This document shows, piece after piece, positions 1 through 8,447 of a stretch of DNA of 21,739 nucleotides. Position 1 is the first letter of the stretch. Every line of letters starts with the position of its first letter. A program made the position numbers and the translations under genes. The notes beneath the pieces were generated by a model that searched no databases, had not been told where the DNA came from, and saw only the letters and a list, made by a program, of their open reading frames with translations. The DNA lies in contig JBGPKK010000068.1 in the NCBI GenBank assembly GCA_041485905.1, positions 1 to 21,739 on the forward strand, written 5' to 3'. The stretch is from JAHFUI01 sp041485905. GTDB taxonomy: Bacteria; Acidobacteriota; Vicinamibacteria; Vicinamibacterales; CAVVIG01.

Positions 1-10
1 GATCCGGCAG

Positions 11-40
11 TCGGCACGCGATGCGGGCGAGGGGTACAAT
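11..40 (+). promoter_or_regulatory. Possible sigma-70 type promoter upstream of the first gene
   Basis: TCGGCA at 11-16 (4 of 6 matches to the -35 consensus) is followed after 18 bp by TACAAT at 35-40 (5 of 6 to the -10 consensus). It lies about 50 bp upstream of the ATG at 94. Such matches occur by chance, so this is only a candidate. Confidence 0.3.
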
Positions 41-93
41 CGCGACGCGGCCCGGCATTACGCCTCGTGCCGTACTCGAATCGAGGAAGCCAG

Positions 94-342
94 ATGGCAG
101 ACGAGGACTTGAAAGCGGAACTGGAACGTCTCAAGACCGAGAACGAGCGCCTCAAGAGCCAACGTGGTCGCAGCGTCAGCCTGAAGGTCAGCGAGAAGGG
201 CGGCGTGTCGGTCTACGGCCTCGGCCGCTTTCCCGTCACGTTGTACAAAGAACAGTGGGCGAAGCTGCTCGCAATGACCGATGAAATTCGGGCATTCATC
301 AAAGAACACGACGCCGAGTTGAAAGCAAAGCCCGAATCATGA
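94..342 (+). CDS. Small coiled-coil protein of unknown function (82 aa)
   Basis: I do not recognise a named family. The first 30 residues (ADEDLKAELERLKTENERLK) form a charged leucine heptad pattern typical of a short coiled coil. A compact segment with a VSEKGGVSVYGLGRFPVTLY core follows, then a helical, Lys/Glu-rich end. There is no signal peptide or membrane segment, so it should be cytoplasmic and may oligomerise through the coiled coil. I chose ATG 94 over the in-frame GTG at 67 because a purine-rich GAGGAAG (83-89) stands just before it. Its TGA overlaps the ATG of the next gene, so the two are probably translated from one mRNA. Confidence 0.7.
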   Translation: MADEDLKAELERLKTENERLKSQRGRSVSLKVSEKGGVSVYGLGRFPVTLYKEQWAKLLAMTDEIRAFIKEHDAELKAKPES

Positions 343-1397
343 TGGTTCCGGCGTCGGCGGGTTCGGGCGGACGGCGTATGGCGCGCGGTGTGCTGCCCTT
401 GTCGCTCGCGGTGGTCGCCCTCGCGGCTGGTCCGGCATCCGATCTGCAGCCCGAGCTTCGCGCCCTCTTAACGCGCGATCTCAAGTTCTCGCCATCCGAT
501 TTGGCCGACCTCGAGAAGGGCCAGGTCGTCACGCGCGGACTCGGCGCCACGGCAACCGGCGAGATTGCCGCGGTCGGCGCCGTGCGCGTCCATTCAAGGA
601 GGGACGCGTTCGTCACGCGCTACCGTGACATCACGCATTTCAAACGCGGCGCCGATGTGCTGCAGATCGGACGATTCAGCGACCCCCCGAAGATGGAGGA
701 TCTCGCTCCGCTGACCATCAACAAGCAGGATCTGGATGTCCGCGCCTGCCGCGTCGGCCGCTGCGACATCCGCCTGCCAGCCGAGGCCATCGTCAGGTTT
801 CAGCGGGACATTGATTGGAAGGCGCCGGACGCCGAGGCGCGCGCGGCGGCATTGTTCAAACAGGTGCTGTTCAACAATGTGCGCGCCTTTATTTCGGGCG
901 GTCCCGGCCGGATCGTCGAGTATGACGACGAGAAACGGCCGGTCCGTCCCGCGGACGACTTCATCGGCCTGCTCAAGAACTCGCCCTACCTTAGCGAGGT
1001 GGTGCCCGGCCTGCCCGAGCACCTCAAGACCTTTCCCTCAAGCCCGCTGCGAGGCGCCGAGGATTTTCTCTACTGGTCGAAGGAGAAATTCGGGTTCACG
1101 CCGTTCATCACGGTGACGCAGGTGACGATCACGCCCGCCACATTGACCCGGACGGTCATCGCATCGAGGGACGTGTACTCGAGCCGCTATTTCGACGCCT
1201 CGCTAACGCTCACGATTGCGAGTGATGCGGTCAGCGGACCGGGCGCGTTCTACCTTGTGTATGTGAACCGATCGCGCGCCAACGCACTGAAAGGCTCGTT
1301 GGCCGGGCTGCGGCGTTCGATGGTCGAGCGCCGCGCAAAGAGCAGCCTCGACGAGAACCTCAGGAGCATCAAACTTCGGCTGGAACAGAATCTCTAA
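339..1397 (+). CDS. Exported protein of unknown function (about 340-352 aa)
   Basis: The start region overlaps the preceding stop (ATGA at 339-342). A second ATG at 378 begins MARGVLPLSLAVVALAAGPA, a typical short signal peptide, and may be the true start. The mature protein has a mixed alpha/beta composition, a CRVGRCDIRLP segment whose two cysteines could form a disulfide, and a C-terminal part rich in beta strands (ITVTQVTITPATLTRTVIAS) ending in a basic helical tail. No catalytic motif or repeat is evident and I cannot assign a function. Cotranscription with the small coiled-coil gene is likely. A periplasmic or cell-surface location is inferred from the signal peptide only. Confidence 0.75.
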   Translation: MMVPASAGSGGRRMARGVLPLSLAVVALAAGPASDLQPELRALLTRDLKFSPSDLADLEKGQVVTRGLGATATGEIAAVGAVRVHSRRDAFVTRYRDITHFKRGADVLQIGRFSDPPKMEDLAPLTINKQDLDVRACRVGRCDIRLPAEAIVRFQRDIDWKAPDAEARAAALFKQVLFNNVRAFISGGPGRIVEYDDEKRPVRPADDFIGLLKNSPYLSEVVPGLPEHLKTFPSSPLRGAEDFLYWSKEKFGFTPFITVTQVTITPATLTRTVIASRDVYSSRYFDASLTLTIASDAVSGPGAFYLVYVNRSRANALKGSLAGLRRSMVERRAKSSLDENLRSIKLRLEQNL

Positions 1398-1504
1398 GTC
1401 GGCGATGGGAGTAGCTGCATGCACAACCGCTGAATGATCGCGGGCTGGACCGGTACACGCGTCATCTACCAGTGGGAGAACGTATCTCTCGTGAGATCTC
1501 ACTC

Positions 1505-2188
1505 ATGAAGGCCTGGGAGTTGCTCGGTCAGACACGCGCGCCCGACGGTACCGACATGGCCCTGACGCGTCGCGGCGGCGAGTATGTGATCCTCGCCAGT
1601 GGCCGGAGCCTCATGTCGAGCCGCATGCACGGTTCGGAAGAGGCTCTGGCAACGCTCACCTGCCGTCGGGTGCGGACGCTGGAGCGGCCCCAGGTGCTCA
1701 TCGGCGGCCTCGGCATGGGCTTCACGCTGCGCGCCACACTCGACCTCCTCCCGCCGGACGCGGCCGTGGTCGTCGCGGAGCTGGTGCCGGCAGTGGTGGA
1801 GTGGAACCGCAGTCCGCTTGGACCATTAGCGGGGCACCCCCTGAAGGATAAGCGCGTCGTGGTGGACGTCGGTGACGTCGCCGTTACGCTGCGCTCGAAC
1901 CCGGGCCGGTTCGACGCCGTGCTGCTCGACGTGGACAACGGCCCGGCCGCATTCACCTCGTCGCACAATGCCGGCCTTTACGACGATCGAGGACTGGCTG
2001 CAGCCCGCGCGGCGCTCAAGATCGGCGGAGTGCTGGCCGTCTGGTCTGCCTGGGAGGATCGAAGATTCGAGCAGCGCCTGCGGCATGGCGGGTTCACCGT
2101 CGCCACGGAGCGCCTGCGCGGACGCTTGAAGAAGGGCGGCCCCCGACACACTATCTTCCTTGGTCACAACCAACCCCGTGCCTGCTAG
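1505..2188 (+). CDS. Spermidine synthase-like SAM-binding protein (227 aa)
   Basis: This has the Rossmann-type class I methyltransferase core used by spermidine synthases. Motif I is LIGGLGMGFTLRA, the acidic end of strand 2 is in VVVAELVPAVVEWN, and a DAVLLDVDNGP segment corresponds to the active-site strand, followed by LKIGGVLAVWSAWED. It is shorter than classical spermidine synthases (about 280-300 aa) and lacks the usual N-terminal beta-barrel, so polyamine synthesis is not assured; a small-molecule methyl- or aminopropyl-transferase role is equally possible. ATG 1505 is preferred over GTG 1472 because the family-like segment starts at MKAWELLG. The ribosome site is weak (GTGAG), and a small hairpin (ATCTC/GAGAT, 1484-1497) lies directly upstream. 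Confidence 0.7.
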   Translation: MKAWELLGQTRAPDGTDMALTRRGGEYVILASGRSLMSSRMHGSEEALATLTCRRVRTLERPQVLIGGLGMGFTLRATLDLLPPDAAVVVAELVPAVVEWNRSPLGPLAGHPLKDKRVVVDVGDVAVTLRSNPGRFDAVLLDVDNGPAAFTSSHNAGLYDDRGLAAARAALKIGGVLAVWSAWEDRRFEQRLRHGGFTVATERLRGRLKKGGPRHTIFLGHNQPRAC

Positions 2189-2220
2189 AAACGGAGCCCG
2201 TCAAACGTGCGAAAACGCTA

Positions 2221-2236
2221 GTGCATGAACATGCAC
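2221..2236. promoter_or_regulatory. Inverted repeat GTGCATG-AA-CATGCAC, possible operator
   Basis: Two perfect 7-bp arms are separated by 2 bp in the 100-bp gap before the exported orphan gene at 2289. The loop is too short for an RNA hairpin, so a dimeric DNA-binding protein is the more natural reader. The right half with three more bases (CATGCACAAC) recurs at 1419-1428, upstream of the 1505 gene. Confidence 0.4.
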
Positions 2237-2288
2237 AACACCGTGATAGAGTAACGTCTTCTCTTTTCGCTTTTGGCCGGCTCCAACC

Positions 2289-3221
2289 TTGACCGCCGTT
2301 GAATCACTGAGAGGACTTACGCCGCCCCACGCCGTCAAGCTCCTGAGCCTGGTCGTCCTGTGGTCACAGTGTGTGGCAGCGACCGGCCGGCCGATCGCGA
2401 TTCCTCGGGTTTATGAACTGACTCACGGCATTCCCCCACGGCCTCTTCAGGCTCTGACGGGTTCACAATTTGCCGAATCTATCTCCGCGCTGGACGGGCG
2501 GCAGCGGGAGCAGGCCATCCTGAGTGAAATCCTCGGAGGCAATCTGCCGACCTTCCTCAGGCGGCTGATCCCAGTCGAGCTCACCTACCGAACAGCCGGC
2601 GGCCGGCCGCTGAGCGCCACGATCTTCGTCATGCCCGATTACCTCGCGATCGGTGCAGACACCGATTTTCTGCGAATCCCCATGAATCTCGCGACGGCGA
2701 CCGCAGTCGCGGCTCGCTTTCGTTTTGTCCTGCCGACCAGAAAGATGGTCGACGCCATCTATCAGCAGTCGGCGTATCACTTCGTGCCCGAACCGCTGAC
2801 GCCAGGTCCGCGAATGAGGTCCACCGATTACTATCGGACCCATAACGAGATGATCGAAAAACAGGCGCGGGATCGTGGCATTCCATTGGGGCAACTGGTG
2901 TCCGGCCACAAGAAAGATGTTGTCGTCACCAACCTGTTGACCAGGACGCAGGGACGAATTGCGATTTACGGGTGGCATCGGGCCAATGGCGCGCCGATTC
3001 AGCCTCTGAGCACGGTACATGGCGCCTGCTACGCCGATTACAGCCACGGAATTCGATTGGTCAGCGAGATGGCCATTGAGGACGGCACGTTTCGATCCGT
3101 CCGTGACATCCTGCAGGATTCCGTGCTGGCCGACGCGCTCAGCGATGAGGGAGCCATCCGCCCCATGCTTGCGGGTGGTGCGCCGCAGGTTGGCGAGGGG
3201 CGCTGCGGGCGCGGGATCTAA
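2289..3221 (+). CDS. Exported protein of unknown function (310 aa)
   Basis: I do not recognise a named family. A hydrophobic stretch near residues 16-31 (VKLLSLVVLWSQCVAA) looks like a signal peptide. The mature part contains a MPDYLAIG segment and a striking HGACYADYSHGIRLV motif near the C-terminus that is dense in His, Tyr, Asp and Cys and looks like an active-site loop; this is inference. The only plausible start in the open frame is TTG 2289, as no ATG or early GTG exists after the in-frame stop at 2247, and no clear Shine-Dalgarno precedes it. The gene ends converging on, and overlapping by 3 bp, the stop of the minus-strand FGE-like gene. A hydrolase role in the same exported pathway as those neighbours is possible but unproven. 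Confidence 0.65.
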   Translation: MTAVESLRGLTPPHAVKLLSLVVLWSQCVAATGRPIAIPRVYELTHGIPPRPLQALTGSQFAESISALDGRQREQAILSEILGGNLPTFLRRLIPVELTYRTAGGRPLSATIFVMPDYLAIGADTDFLRIPMNLATATAVAARFRFVLPTRKMVDAIYQQSAYHFVPEPLTPGPRMRSTDYYRTHNEMIEKQARDRGIPLGQLVSGHKKDVVVTNLLTRTQGRIAIYGWHRANGAPIQPLSTVHGACYADYSHGIRLVSEMAIEDGTFRSVRDILQDSVLADALSDEGAIRPMLAGGAPQVGEGRCGRGI

Positions 3222-4225
3222 TCCAAGGTCTTGCAGCAGCGAAACCCGAGATGATAGTTGGCGTGACTATGCTCGTCCATCACTCGGCTCCCATGCCAGA
3301 ACGGCGCACGCCACCGGCACCAGTCTTCGTGAGCTCTGAACCTGTCGAAAGCAAACCAACTGCCCTTCATTTCCGTGTAGCCTAACTCGTGGCTGCCGCG
3401 GCTTGCCATCTGGCTCTCGTTCAGGGGCAAATTCATGTGCTCGGCCGCATTCCCGTTCAAGTCGTAGACCTGCAGCGGGCTGCGGCACTCTGGAAAGGTC
3501 CCGTCAGGGAATGTGTTGGAGCCGCATTTTTTCCAACCATCGCCAGCACAGTCCGGACTCTTCTGACTTGACGTGGCGCAAATCCCTCCTCGATACGCTG
3601 GGCCATAGCTCCAGGTTTTCCGGCCGCCAGACGTCTGATTGTGTGCCGCGCGCATGCGTCGAATCGCATCGGAGGGGCTTGCTGTCCCGGCCAGGTCGAA
3701 GCGGTAGTCCGGTTCGCCGAGACGTCCCTCACACGCCCCCTCCCATTCGTGCGCGTCGCACAGACGTTTGCCCTGTGCGGAACAGACTTCGGCCGCTTCA
3801 CGCGCCTTCACCCACACCACGGGATAGGCACAGGGAATATCGGGGAACTCGAACTGATCGATGCACGCCACGGCGTCTTCCGGGCGTTGACTGGAAGGGT
3901 CATACAACGGCGCCATGTACTTGCCCTTGCAGATCTTCTCGAATACGGGATTCTCATAGCTGACGCCCAGGCCTTTCAGCTTTTCCTGACATGCCGCTGG
4001 CGTCACCGGATGGCGGGTGATGGCTGGGTTTCCCTGGCCGATGTAGCCGGACTTGGCGAAGATGCCTCGGAGGGCTTTCATCTGGACGTCCGACAATCCG
4101 TGGACTTGCTGCAATTGCCGGAACAGCGTCTCATTCTGATCGTGGAGCGACTGGTACTGCGCGAGGCCGACCGAACCGCAGAGGGCGGCCATGAGCCCAC
4201 ATACGAGACCGCGCCACGCGTTCAT
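3218..4225 (-). CDS. Secreted formylglycine-generating-enzyme-fold (SUMF1/FGE-sulfatase) protein
   Basis: A signal peptide (MNAWRGLVCGLMAALCGSVGLA) starts the 335-aa protein. The second half shows the FGE-fold signature: CIDQFEFPD, then AYPVVWVKAREAAEVCSAQGKRLCDAHEWEGAC, a DLNGNAAEHMN motif and the closing YHLGFRCCKTLD. In true formylglycine-generating enzymes two copper-binding cysteines follow a GSW motif; here the equivalent MKGSWFAFDRF stretch has none, so sulfatase activation is unlikely and a binding or other catalytic role is more probable. The many cysteines fit disulfides in an exported protein. Its ATG overlaps the stop of the upstream gene (4222-4225), showing translational coupling. 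Confidence 0.8.
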   Translation of the reverse strand: MNAWRGLVCGLMAALCGSVGLAQYQSLHDQNETLFRQLQQVHGLSDVQMKALRGIFAKSGYIGQGNPAITRHPVTPAACQEKLKGLGVSYENPVFEKICKGKYMAPLYDPSSQRPEDAVACIDQFEFPDIPCAYPVVWVKAREAAEVCSAQGKRLCDAHEWEGACEGRLGEPDYRFDLAGTASPSDAIRRMRAAHNQTSGGRKTWSYGPAYRGGICATSSQKSPDCAGDGWKKCGSNTFPDGTFPECRSPLQVYDLNGNAAEHMNLPLNESQMASRGSHELGYTEMKGSWFAFDRFRAHEDWCRWRAPFWHGSRVMDEHSHANYHLGFRCCKTLD

Positions 4226-6060
4226 GGCCGCACCGCCCTGACATCGCGTCTCATCACGTAGAAGAAATCCCGGTTGTCCGGGTATCCGACGAAGCGCGGC
4301 ACCGGCTGGCCGGCGGAAGACTTGTCCAGCACGCTCATTCCTTTGATGAGGTGATCGATAGCTGTTTGCGAGTCTGACCTTCGATAGACGGCCAGGTATG
4401 TGTGTTCAAGCGCGTTCATATCGAGCAGCATGGCGTACTGGCAGCGGTACGCCTGAAAGACACGAACCATCGCAGACGGTGTGGCGGCGGAGAACACGGC
4501 ATAAATCAGGAACCGCTTCCCATAGCTGTTCTGGACCGCTGCGCCCGCGCGTATCGTACGCAGTTTGCGATCTTCTGAACCGGACCAGTTCCCGAGCTCC
4601 CACCGGCCAACAAGGCGGCCCGGCACCGGCGACTGCGACGCCTCATCGAATTCAACGAGCGGGACCCCGTTCTGCCGCGCATGCTTGATCCGGGAGAGAA
4701 GCTTGTTGTCCGCCTCCCCCCACGTCTTCATCTCAATCGAGCCATCGTCGAGCGCGAAGATCGTCGCCAGGCCCGGTTGAAGCTTGCTGAACACGACACC
4801 GTTTTCCACAAAGCCGTAGTGACTGCCGTGATTCTTCAGGCCGAGCTCGCCCTGCTTGAATGCGCCGTGGGTGCGCTTGAAGCCACCGGTGAACACCGCC
4901 ACCGTTCGACGGGCGTCTTCCGGATTGACAAGCCCCGTCGCCCTCAAGGGGGCGATGCTTCCGATGCCATCCGGTCCCGGCAATCCGGGATCCTTCATCT
5001 GTTCCAGAATGTGATCGGACCACTCCACGCCCGGATGCTCGGTGCCGCCTGCGTATCCGAGCTCGAACTGATCAAGATCGAACGCGACCAGGTAGCACAA
5101 GGCGGACGCTTCAACCCCGTCCAGCTTGGTGACCGCGGTGTCGCGCCTCTGCACAATCTGCGGGGCGATGAAGTTCGGCTGAAGGATGCTCACGTGGATC
5201 CCGGGGTTTCCCCTGGCCCCGTACCAGACTCCAGGGATCAAGCCAGTAGCTCTCGCATCCTCCAGATTGATTCCCAATTGAGTGGACGTCACCAATCGAT
5301 CCGCGTATTTCGGATCGATCAGCGCCGCCAACGGGCCCGGCCGCCCGTCCGCTGTACTCCGTGTCGCAGCCTGAGCGTCCGTGTGGATCGTTCCTGTCTC
5401 TCGGTTTGCATCTCCCATAAGATAATGACCGAGAGCAATCGCCTCTTCCCCACCCCAGAGTCGATCCCGAAAAAAGTCTGTTGCCGCCTCCAGCGCGGTG
5501 TGGTGCCCCGCCGCAGGGTTTCGCAGATAGAGTCGTGACTCGCACAAGGGGTAAAAGATGCGTCGCGAGCCTCTGCCCTGTTCCAGGAGGTCCGGCGACG
5601 CGGCTGAGAACAGATCGCAGGAATACCGACCTGTGCCCTCTACGATCACGAGGCCGGACGGGTACTTCTCATCCAGCAGCAGCGTTCGATCGTGTGGATT
5701 CGGATTTTCCAGGTGATAGGCACGTTCCGGTGTTCCATCGTTCCAGATCACCTCGAGCAGATACCAGGCGTTGATCGAGGGATTGAGGTTGACAAGAGTC
5801 GCCACGCCTTCTCGTTCCGCTTTGGACCTGATGCGAATGGAATGGGTGTGACGAAACTGCTGCAGCTCCAGAATCGTCTTGGGAACTTCAGCGGTGTACT
5901 CCCGCAGACGGCTCTCTGATAGCACCGCCTGTTGGTGTGCGGATCCGACCATTGCGAAAACGACGACACCCAAGGCAGCCAGGAGCCACCAGGCGCGCGG
6001 ACCCCTGAATCGAGATTCATGTTTCCCGGAGCGTTGCGGTGGATTGGCACACGACTCCAT
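4222..6060 (-). CDS. Membrane-anchored or exported phosphodiester glycosidase (NAGPA)-like protein
   Basis: A 612-aa protein with an N-terminal hydrophobic segment (AWWLLAALGVVVFAMVGSA) that should act as a signal peptide or anchor. The second half resembles the NAGPA/DUF2233 phosphodiester glycosidase fold: AVFTGGFKRTHGAF, a YGFVENGVVF loop, ATIFALDDGSIEM, NGVPLVEF, then RAGAAVQ..GKRFLIYAVFS and a late YAMLLDMNALEH that stands where the family has its LDGG-type segment. The match is by pattern only and several positions differ, so activity on phosphodiester-linked sugars is a guess. The first 250 residues are unassigned. ATG 6060 is preferred to TTG 6078, though neither has a strong ribosome site. 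It is coupled to the FGE-fold gene, so the two probably work together outside the cytoplasm. Confidence 0.6.
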   Translation of the reverse strand: MESCANPPQRSGKHESRFRGPRAWWLLAALGVVVFAMVGSAHQQAVLSESRLREYTAEVPKTILELQQFRHTHSIRIRSKAEREGVATLVNLNPSINAWYLLEVIWNDGTPERAYHLENPNPHDRTLLLDEKYPSGLVIVEGTGRYSCDLFSAASPDLLEQGRGSRRIFYPLCESRLYLRNPAAGHHTALEAATDFFRDRLWGGEEAIALGHYLMGDANRETGTIHTDAQAATRSTADGRPGPLAALIDPKYADRLVTSTQLGINLEDARATGLIPGVWYGARGNPGIHVSILQPNFIAPQIVQRRDTAVTKLDGVEASALCYLVAFDLDQFELGYAGGTEHPGVEWSDHILEQMKDPGLPGPDGIGSIAPLRATGLVNPEDARRTVAVFTGGFKRTHGAFKQGELGLKNHGSHYGFVENGVVFSKLQPGLATIFALDDGSIEMKTWGEADNKLLSRIKHARQNGVPLVEFDEASQSPVPGRLVGRWELGNWSGSEDRKLRTIRAGAAVQNSYGKRFLIYAVFSAATPSAMVRVFQAYRCQYAMLLDMNALEHTYLAVYRRSDSQTAIDHLIKGMSVLDKSSAGQPVPRFVGYPDNRDFFYVMRRDVRAVRP

Positions 6061-6253
6061 GGAAGACCGCCAGAGCAAATGCCGTACCGCGCAGATTCCA
6101 AGGACCTCTAAGAAACAACGACGTCAGGGCCGCCGGGTTATCGGCACCCAACTGGGGTGTCAAGCGACAGGATCTTTTGATCGGTGCCGGGTCCGATTCC
6201 GCGCCTCCGCTCGCGACCGAAATCGATCCTGACGTAGGCGACCATCGCATTCG

Positions 6254-8116
6254 TCAATAGTCGGACAGCACCTTTGGCGATATGGCAGCACGCATCGCGT
6301 TTGCGACCGCCGCGATGTCAATGACCTCCTGGGCTATCGCTCCTGTCACGGGCGGCAGGTAACCGGCCGCGGCCAGCACCATGCCGACAACACTCAGGGC
6401 CATGCCGCCGATCGCACTCTGCAGCGCGATCGACCGCATCCGTCTCCCGATGTGCAACAGCTCGTCGACCCTTTGCAGCGAGCTGTCCAGAACGACCGCC
6501 CCGGCCGCTTCCGTGGTGACGTCGCTCGCGGTCCCGAACGCGATGCCGACAGTGGCTGCGGCGAGCGCAGGGGCATCGTTGATGCCGTCGCCAAGAAACA
6601 CCGTCGGCGCTCTCCTGGTCTCTGCGCGGACGAGCTCCAGCTTCTGTTCCGGGCTCCGGCTCGCGTACACCTCCTGGATGCCGACGCGTTCGGCAAGGTA
6701 TCGCGACTCCGATTCCCGATCACCGGATACCAGTAGCAGTCGCTCGAAATGGTGCCGGCGTTTCAAGTGCAGCACAAAAGGACTTCCCTCGGCGCGTGGC
6801 TCGTCGCGAAATCGAAGTGTCGCCGCGTAGCAGCCGTCGACAAGTACCACGCACTCCATCCCTTCGGTCCCTGTCGGCACGCTCGACGCTGATGGAGACC
6901 CCAACGACGCGAGGATCTTTCGGCTCGTAATCTGAATCGAGCGTCCGTTGACGCTGCCTCGCAGCCCCTCGCCCGGACGCTCGCTCATCTCGTCGGCAAC
7001 CGACCAGCTCACGCCGGCTTCGGCGGCCACTGCCACGACCGCCGCGGCCAGCGGATGCCGGGAGTATCGCTCCAGGCTGCCAACGAGCTGCAGCACTTCG
7101 GATGCGGAGAAGCCGGGTGCGGGAACGACCTCGGTGACCTTCGGCCGACCGTAGGTCAATGTCCCGGTCTTATCGAAGATCGCCGTGCGACAGCCGTCGA
7201 TCCGCTCGAGGACGCTCGGGTCTTTGATGATGATGCCATGGCGCGCGGCAAGGGAGATCGCGCCGATGATGGCCACGGGAATGCCGATCAGCAAAGGACA
7301 GGGGGTTGCCACCACCAGCACGGCGAGGAACCGAAGCGAATGGCCGCTGACGACCCACGCGAGGATGGCGATTCCGAGTGCCAGCGGCGTGTACACCGCA
7401 CCAAGCTGATCGCCCAGGCGCCGCAAACGCGGCCGGGCCTGCTCGGATTCCCGCATTACGCGCATGATCTTCGCGTAGCGGGAATCGTCGGCGCGCTTTT
7501 CCGCTCGAATCACGAGCGCGGTCGGACCGTTGATCGTGCCAGACAGCACCGCCGACCCAGGAACCTTGGACATGACGTACGGCTCGCCGGTGAGGTACGA
7601 CTCGTCCATCGTCCCGTGACCTTCGATCACAGTGCCGTCGACCGGGCACGTCTCATGGGGCAACACGACGAGCACTTCGTCTACCGCAATCGCTTCGATT
7701 GGCAGGTCTGTCATGCCTTCGTCGTTCTTGCGGTGAGCCCGCGAGGGTACTCGTCTGGCCAGCGCGAGCAGCGCAGACGAAGCGCGGCGGACCGCGTAGG
7801 ATTCCAGCGCCAGTCCACTCGACAACATCAGGACGACGACGGTCCCGGCCAGGTATTCGCCGAGCACCACCGAGGTCGCGATGGATACACCAGCGAGCAG
7901 ATCCGATCCGAGCTCCCCACGGCCAAGGCGAAAAAGGAGCTCGCCCACCAGGGCGACGCCGCCAGTCGCGAGAACCGCCAGCAGCGGCAGGTCAACCCAG
8001 GGAGCGCTGTGAAATTGGGGCGCGGTTCCAGGCGCGAAGCGCAGAATCAGATGACACGCGATCCCGACGAGCGCGAACGCGGCGATGAGGCCGTGGGACA
8101 AGTCCCGGAGGCTCAC
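6254..8116 (-). CDS. Heavy-metal-translocating P1B-type ATPase with TPC motif
   Basis: This 620-aa pump should export (or load) a transition metal across the inner membrane using ATP. All catalytic landmarks are visible: TGE of the actuator domain (176-178), phosphorylation site DKTGTLT (315-321), the HP pair that marks P1B pumps (354-355) and GDGINDAP (509-516). About eight membrane segments are predicted. The metal-binding motif in the membrane is TPC (271-273) rather than the CPC of copper/zinc pumps, and the last segment carries AIAQEVID. There is no N-terminal HMA metal-binding domain. TPC pumps belong to a less studied group with nickel/iron suggested; the metal here cannot be read from sequence. 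The GTG start lies 2 nt after the stop of the 106-aa gene, so translation is coupled. Confidence 0.92.
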   Translation of the reverse strand: MSLRDLSHGLIAAFALVGIACHLILRFAPGTAPQFHSAPWVDLPLLAVLATGGVALVGELLFRLGRGELGSDLLAGVSIATSVVLGEYLAGTVVVLMLSSGLALESYAVRRASSALLALARRVPSRAHRKNDEGMTDLPIEAIAVDEVLVVLPHETCPVDGTVIEGHGTMDESYLTGEPYVMSKVPGSAVLSGTINGPTALVIRAEKRADDSRYAKIMRVMRESEQARPRLRRLGDQLGAVYTPLALGIAILAWVVSGHSLRFLAVLVVATPCPLLIGIPVAIIGAISLAARHGIIIKDPSVLERIDGCRTAIFDKTGTLTYGRPKVTEVVPAPGFSASEVLQLVGSLERYSRHPLAAAVVAVAAEAGVSWSVADEMSERPGEGLRGSVNGRSIQITSRKILASLGSPSASSVPTGTEGMECVVLVDGCYAATLRFRDEPRAEGSPFVLHLKRRHHFERLLLVSGDRESESRYLAERVGIQEVYASRSPEQKLELVRAETRRAPTVFLGDGINDAPALAAATVGIAFGTASDVTTEAAGAVVLDSSLQRVDELLHIGRRMRSIALQSAIGGMALSVVGMVLAAAGYLPPVTGAIAQEVIDIAAVANAMRAAISPKVLSDY

Positions 8117-8118
8117 GT

Positions 8119-8439
8119 TCAGCGATACAACATGTAGGTGAAACGACCGTGCAGCCAGGCTTCGCCTGTGGCGTCGTCGTGCCGTGTACCGAGCGATTCG
8201 TTGAGGACGTGGGCGTATCGTCCGCCGAGGCGGGTGACTTCCTGCTCGAGCCGCGCACGCGTCCGGGCCATGAGCTCGTTTTCGCAGCGATTCCAGAGCT
8301 CGTCTCGATGGGCGATGGTGCCGGGCACGCGGCAGCTCGTCGCTTCGATCGTGTGCTCGCCGATCGGTTCAGCGTCGACCGGAGGCAGCTCCCGGTGCCA
8401 ATAGACGACTTGAGCAAGGCCCTCGTGAGCTTCGTTCAC
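8119..8439 (-). CDS. Conserved-looking small cytoplasmic protein of unknown function (106 aa)
   Basis: The gene is easily missed because a longer open frame runs through it. It starts at GTG 8439 with a GAGGG ribosome site that overlaps the TGA of the sigma-54 activator gene, and ends 2 nt before the ATPase start, which is textbook operon packing. The protein contains several polar motifs: YWHRELPP, PIGEHTIEATS, HRDELWNRC, GGRYAHVLNE and a final HDDATGEAWLHGRFTYMLYR. It is rich in His/Asp/Glu and has two cysteines, with no membrane or signal segment. Metal sensing, chaperoning or pump regulation would suit the context, but this is inference; I cannot name the family. Confidence 0.8.
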   Translation of the reverse strand: MNEAHEGLAQVVYWHRELPPVDAEPIGEHTIEATSCRVPGTIAHRDELWNRCENELMARTRARLEQEVTRLGGRYAHVLNESLGTRHDDATGEAWLHGRFTYMLYR

Positions 8440-8447
8440 GATCGCCC

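Noticed and set aside
6075..6089. Sigma-54-like element CGGTACG-GCAT-TTGC on the minus strand
   Set aside because: The predicted transcription start (about 6063) would coincide with the start codon at 6060, and the -24 part has two mismatches.
7055..8137. 360-residue open frame antisense to the P1B ATPase
   Set aside because: GC-rich shadow frame with Arg/Asp/Gln-rich composition and no domain, opposite a clear gene.
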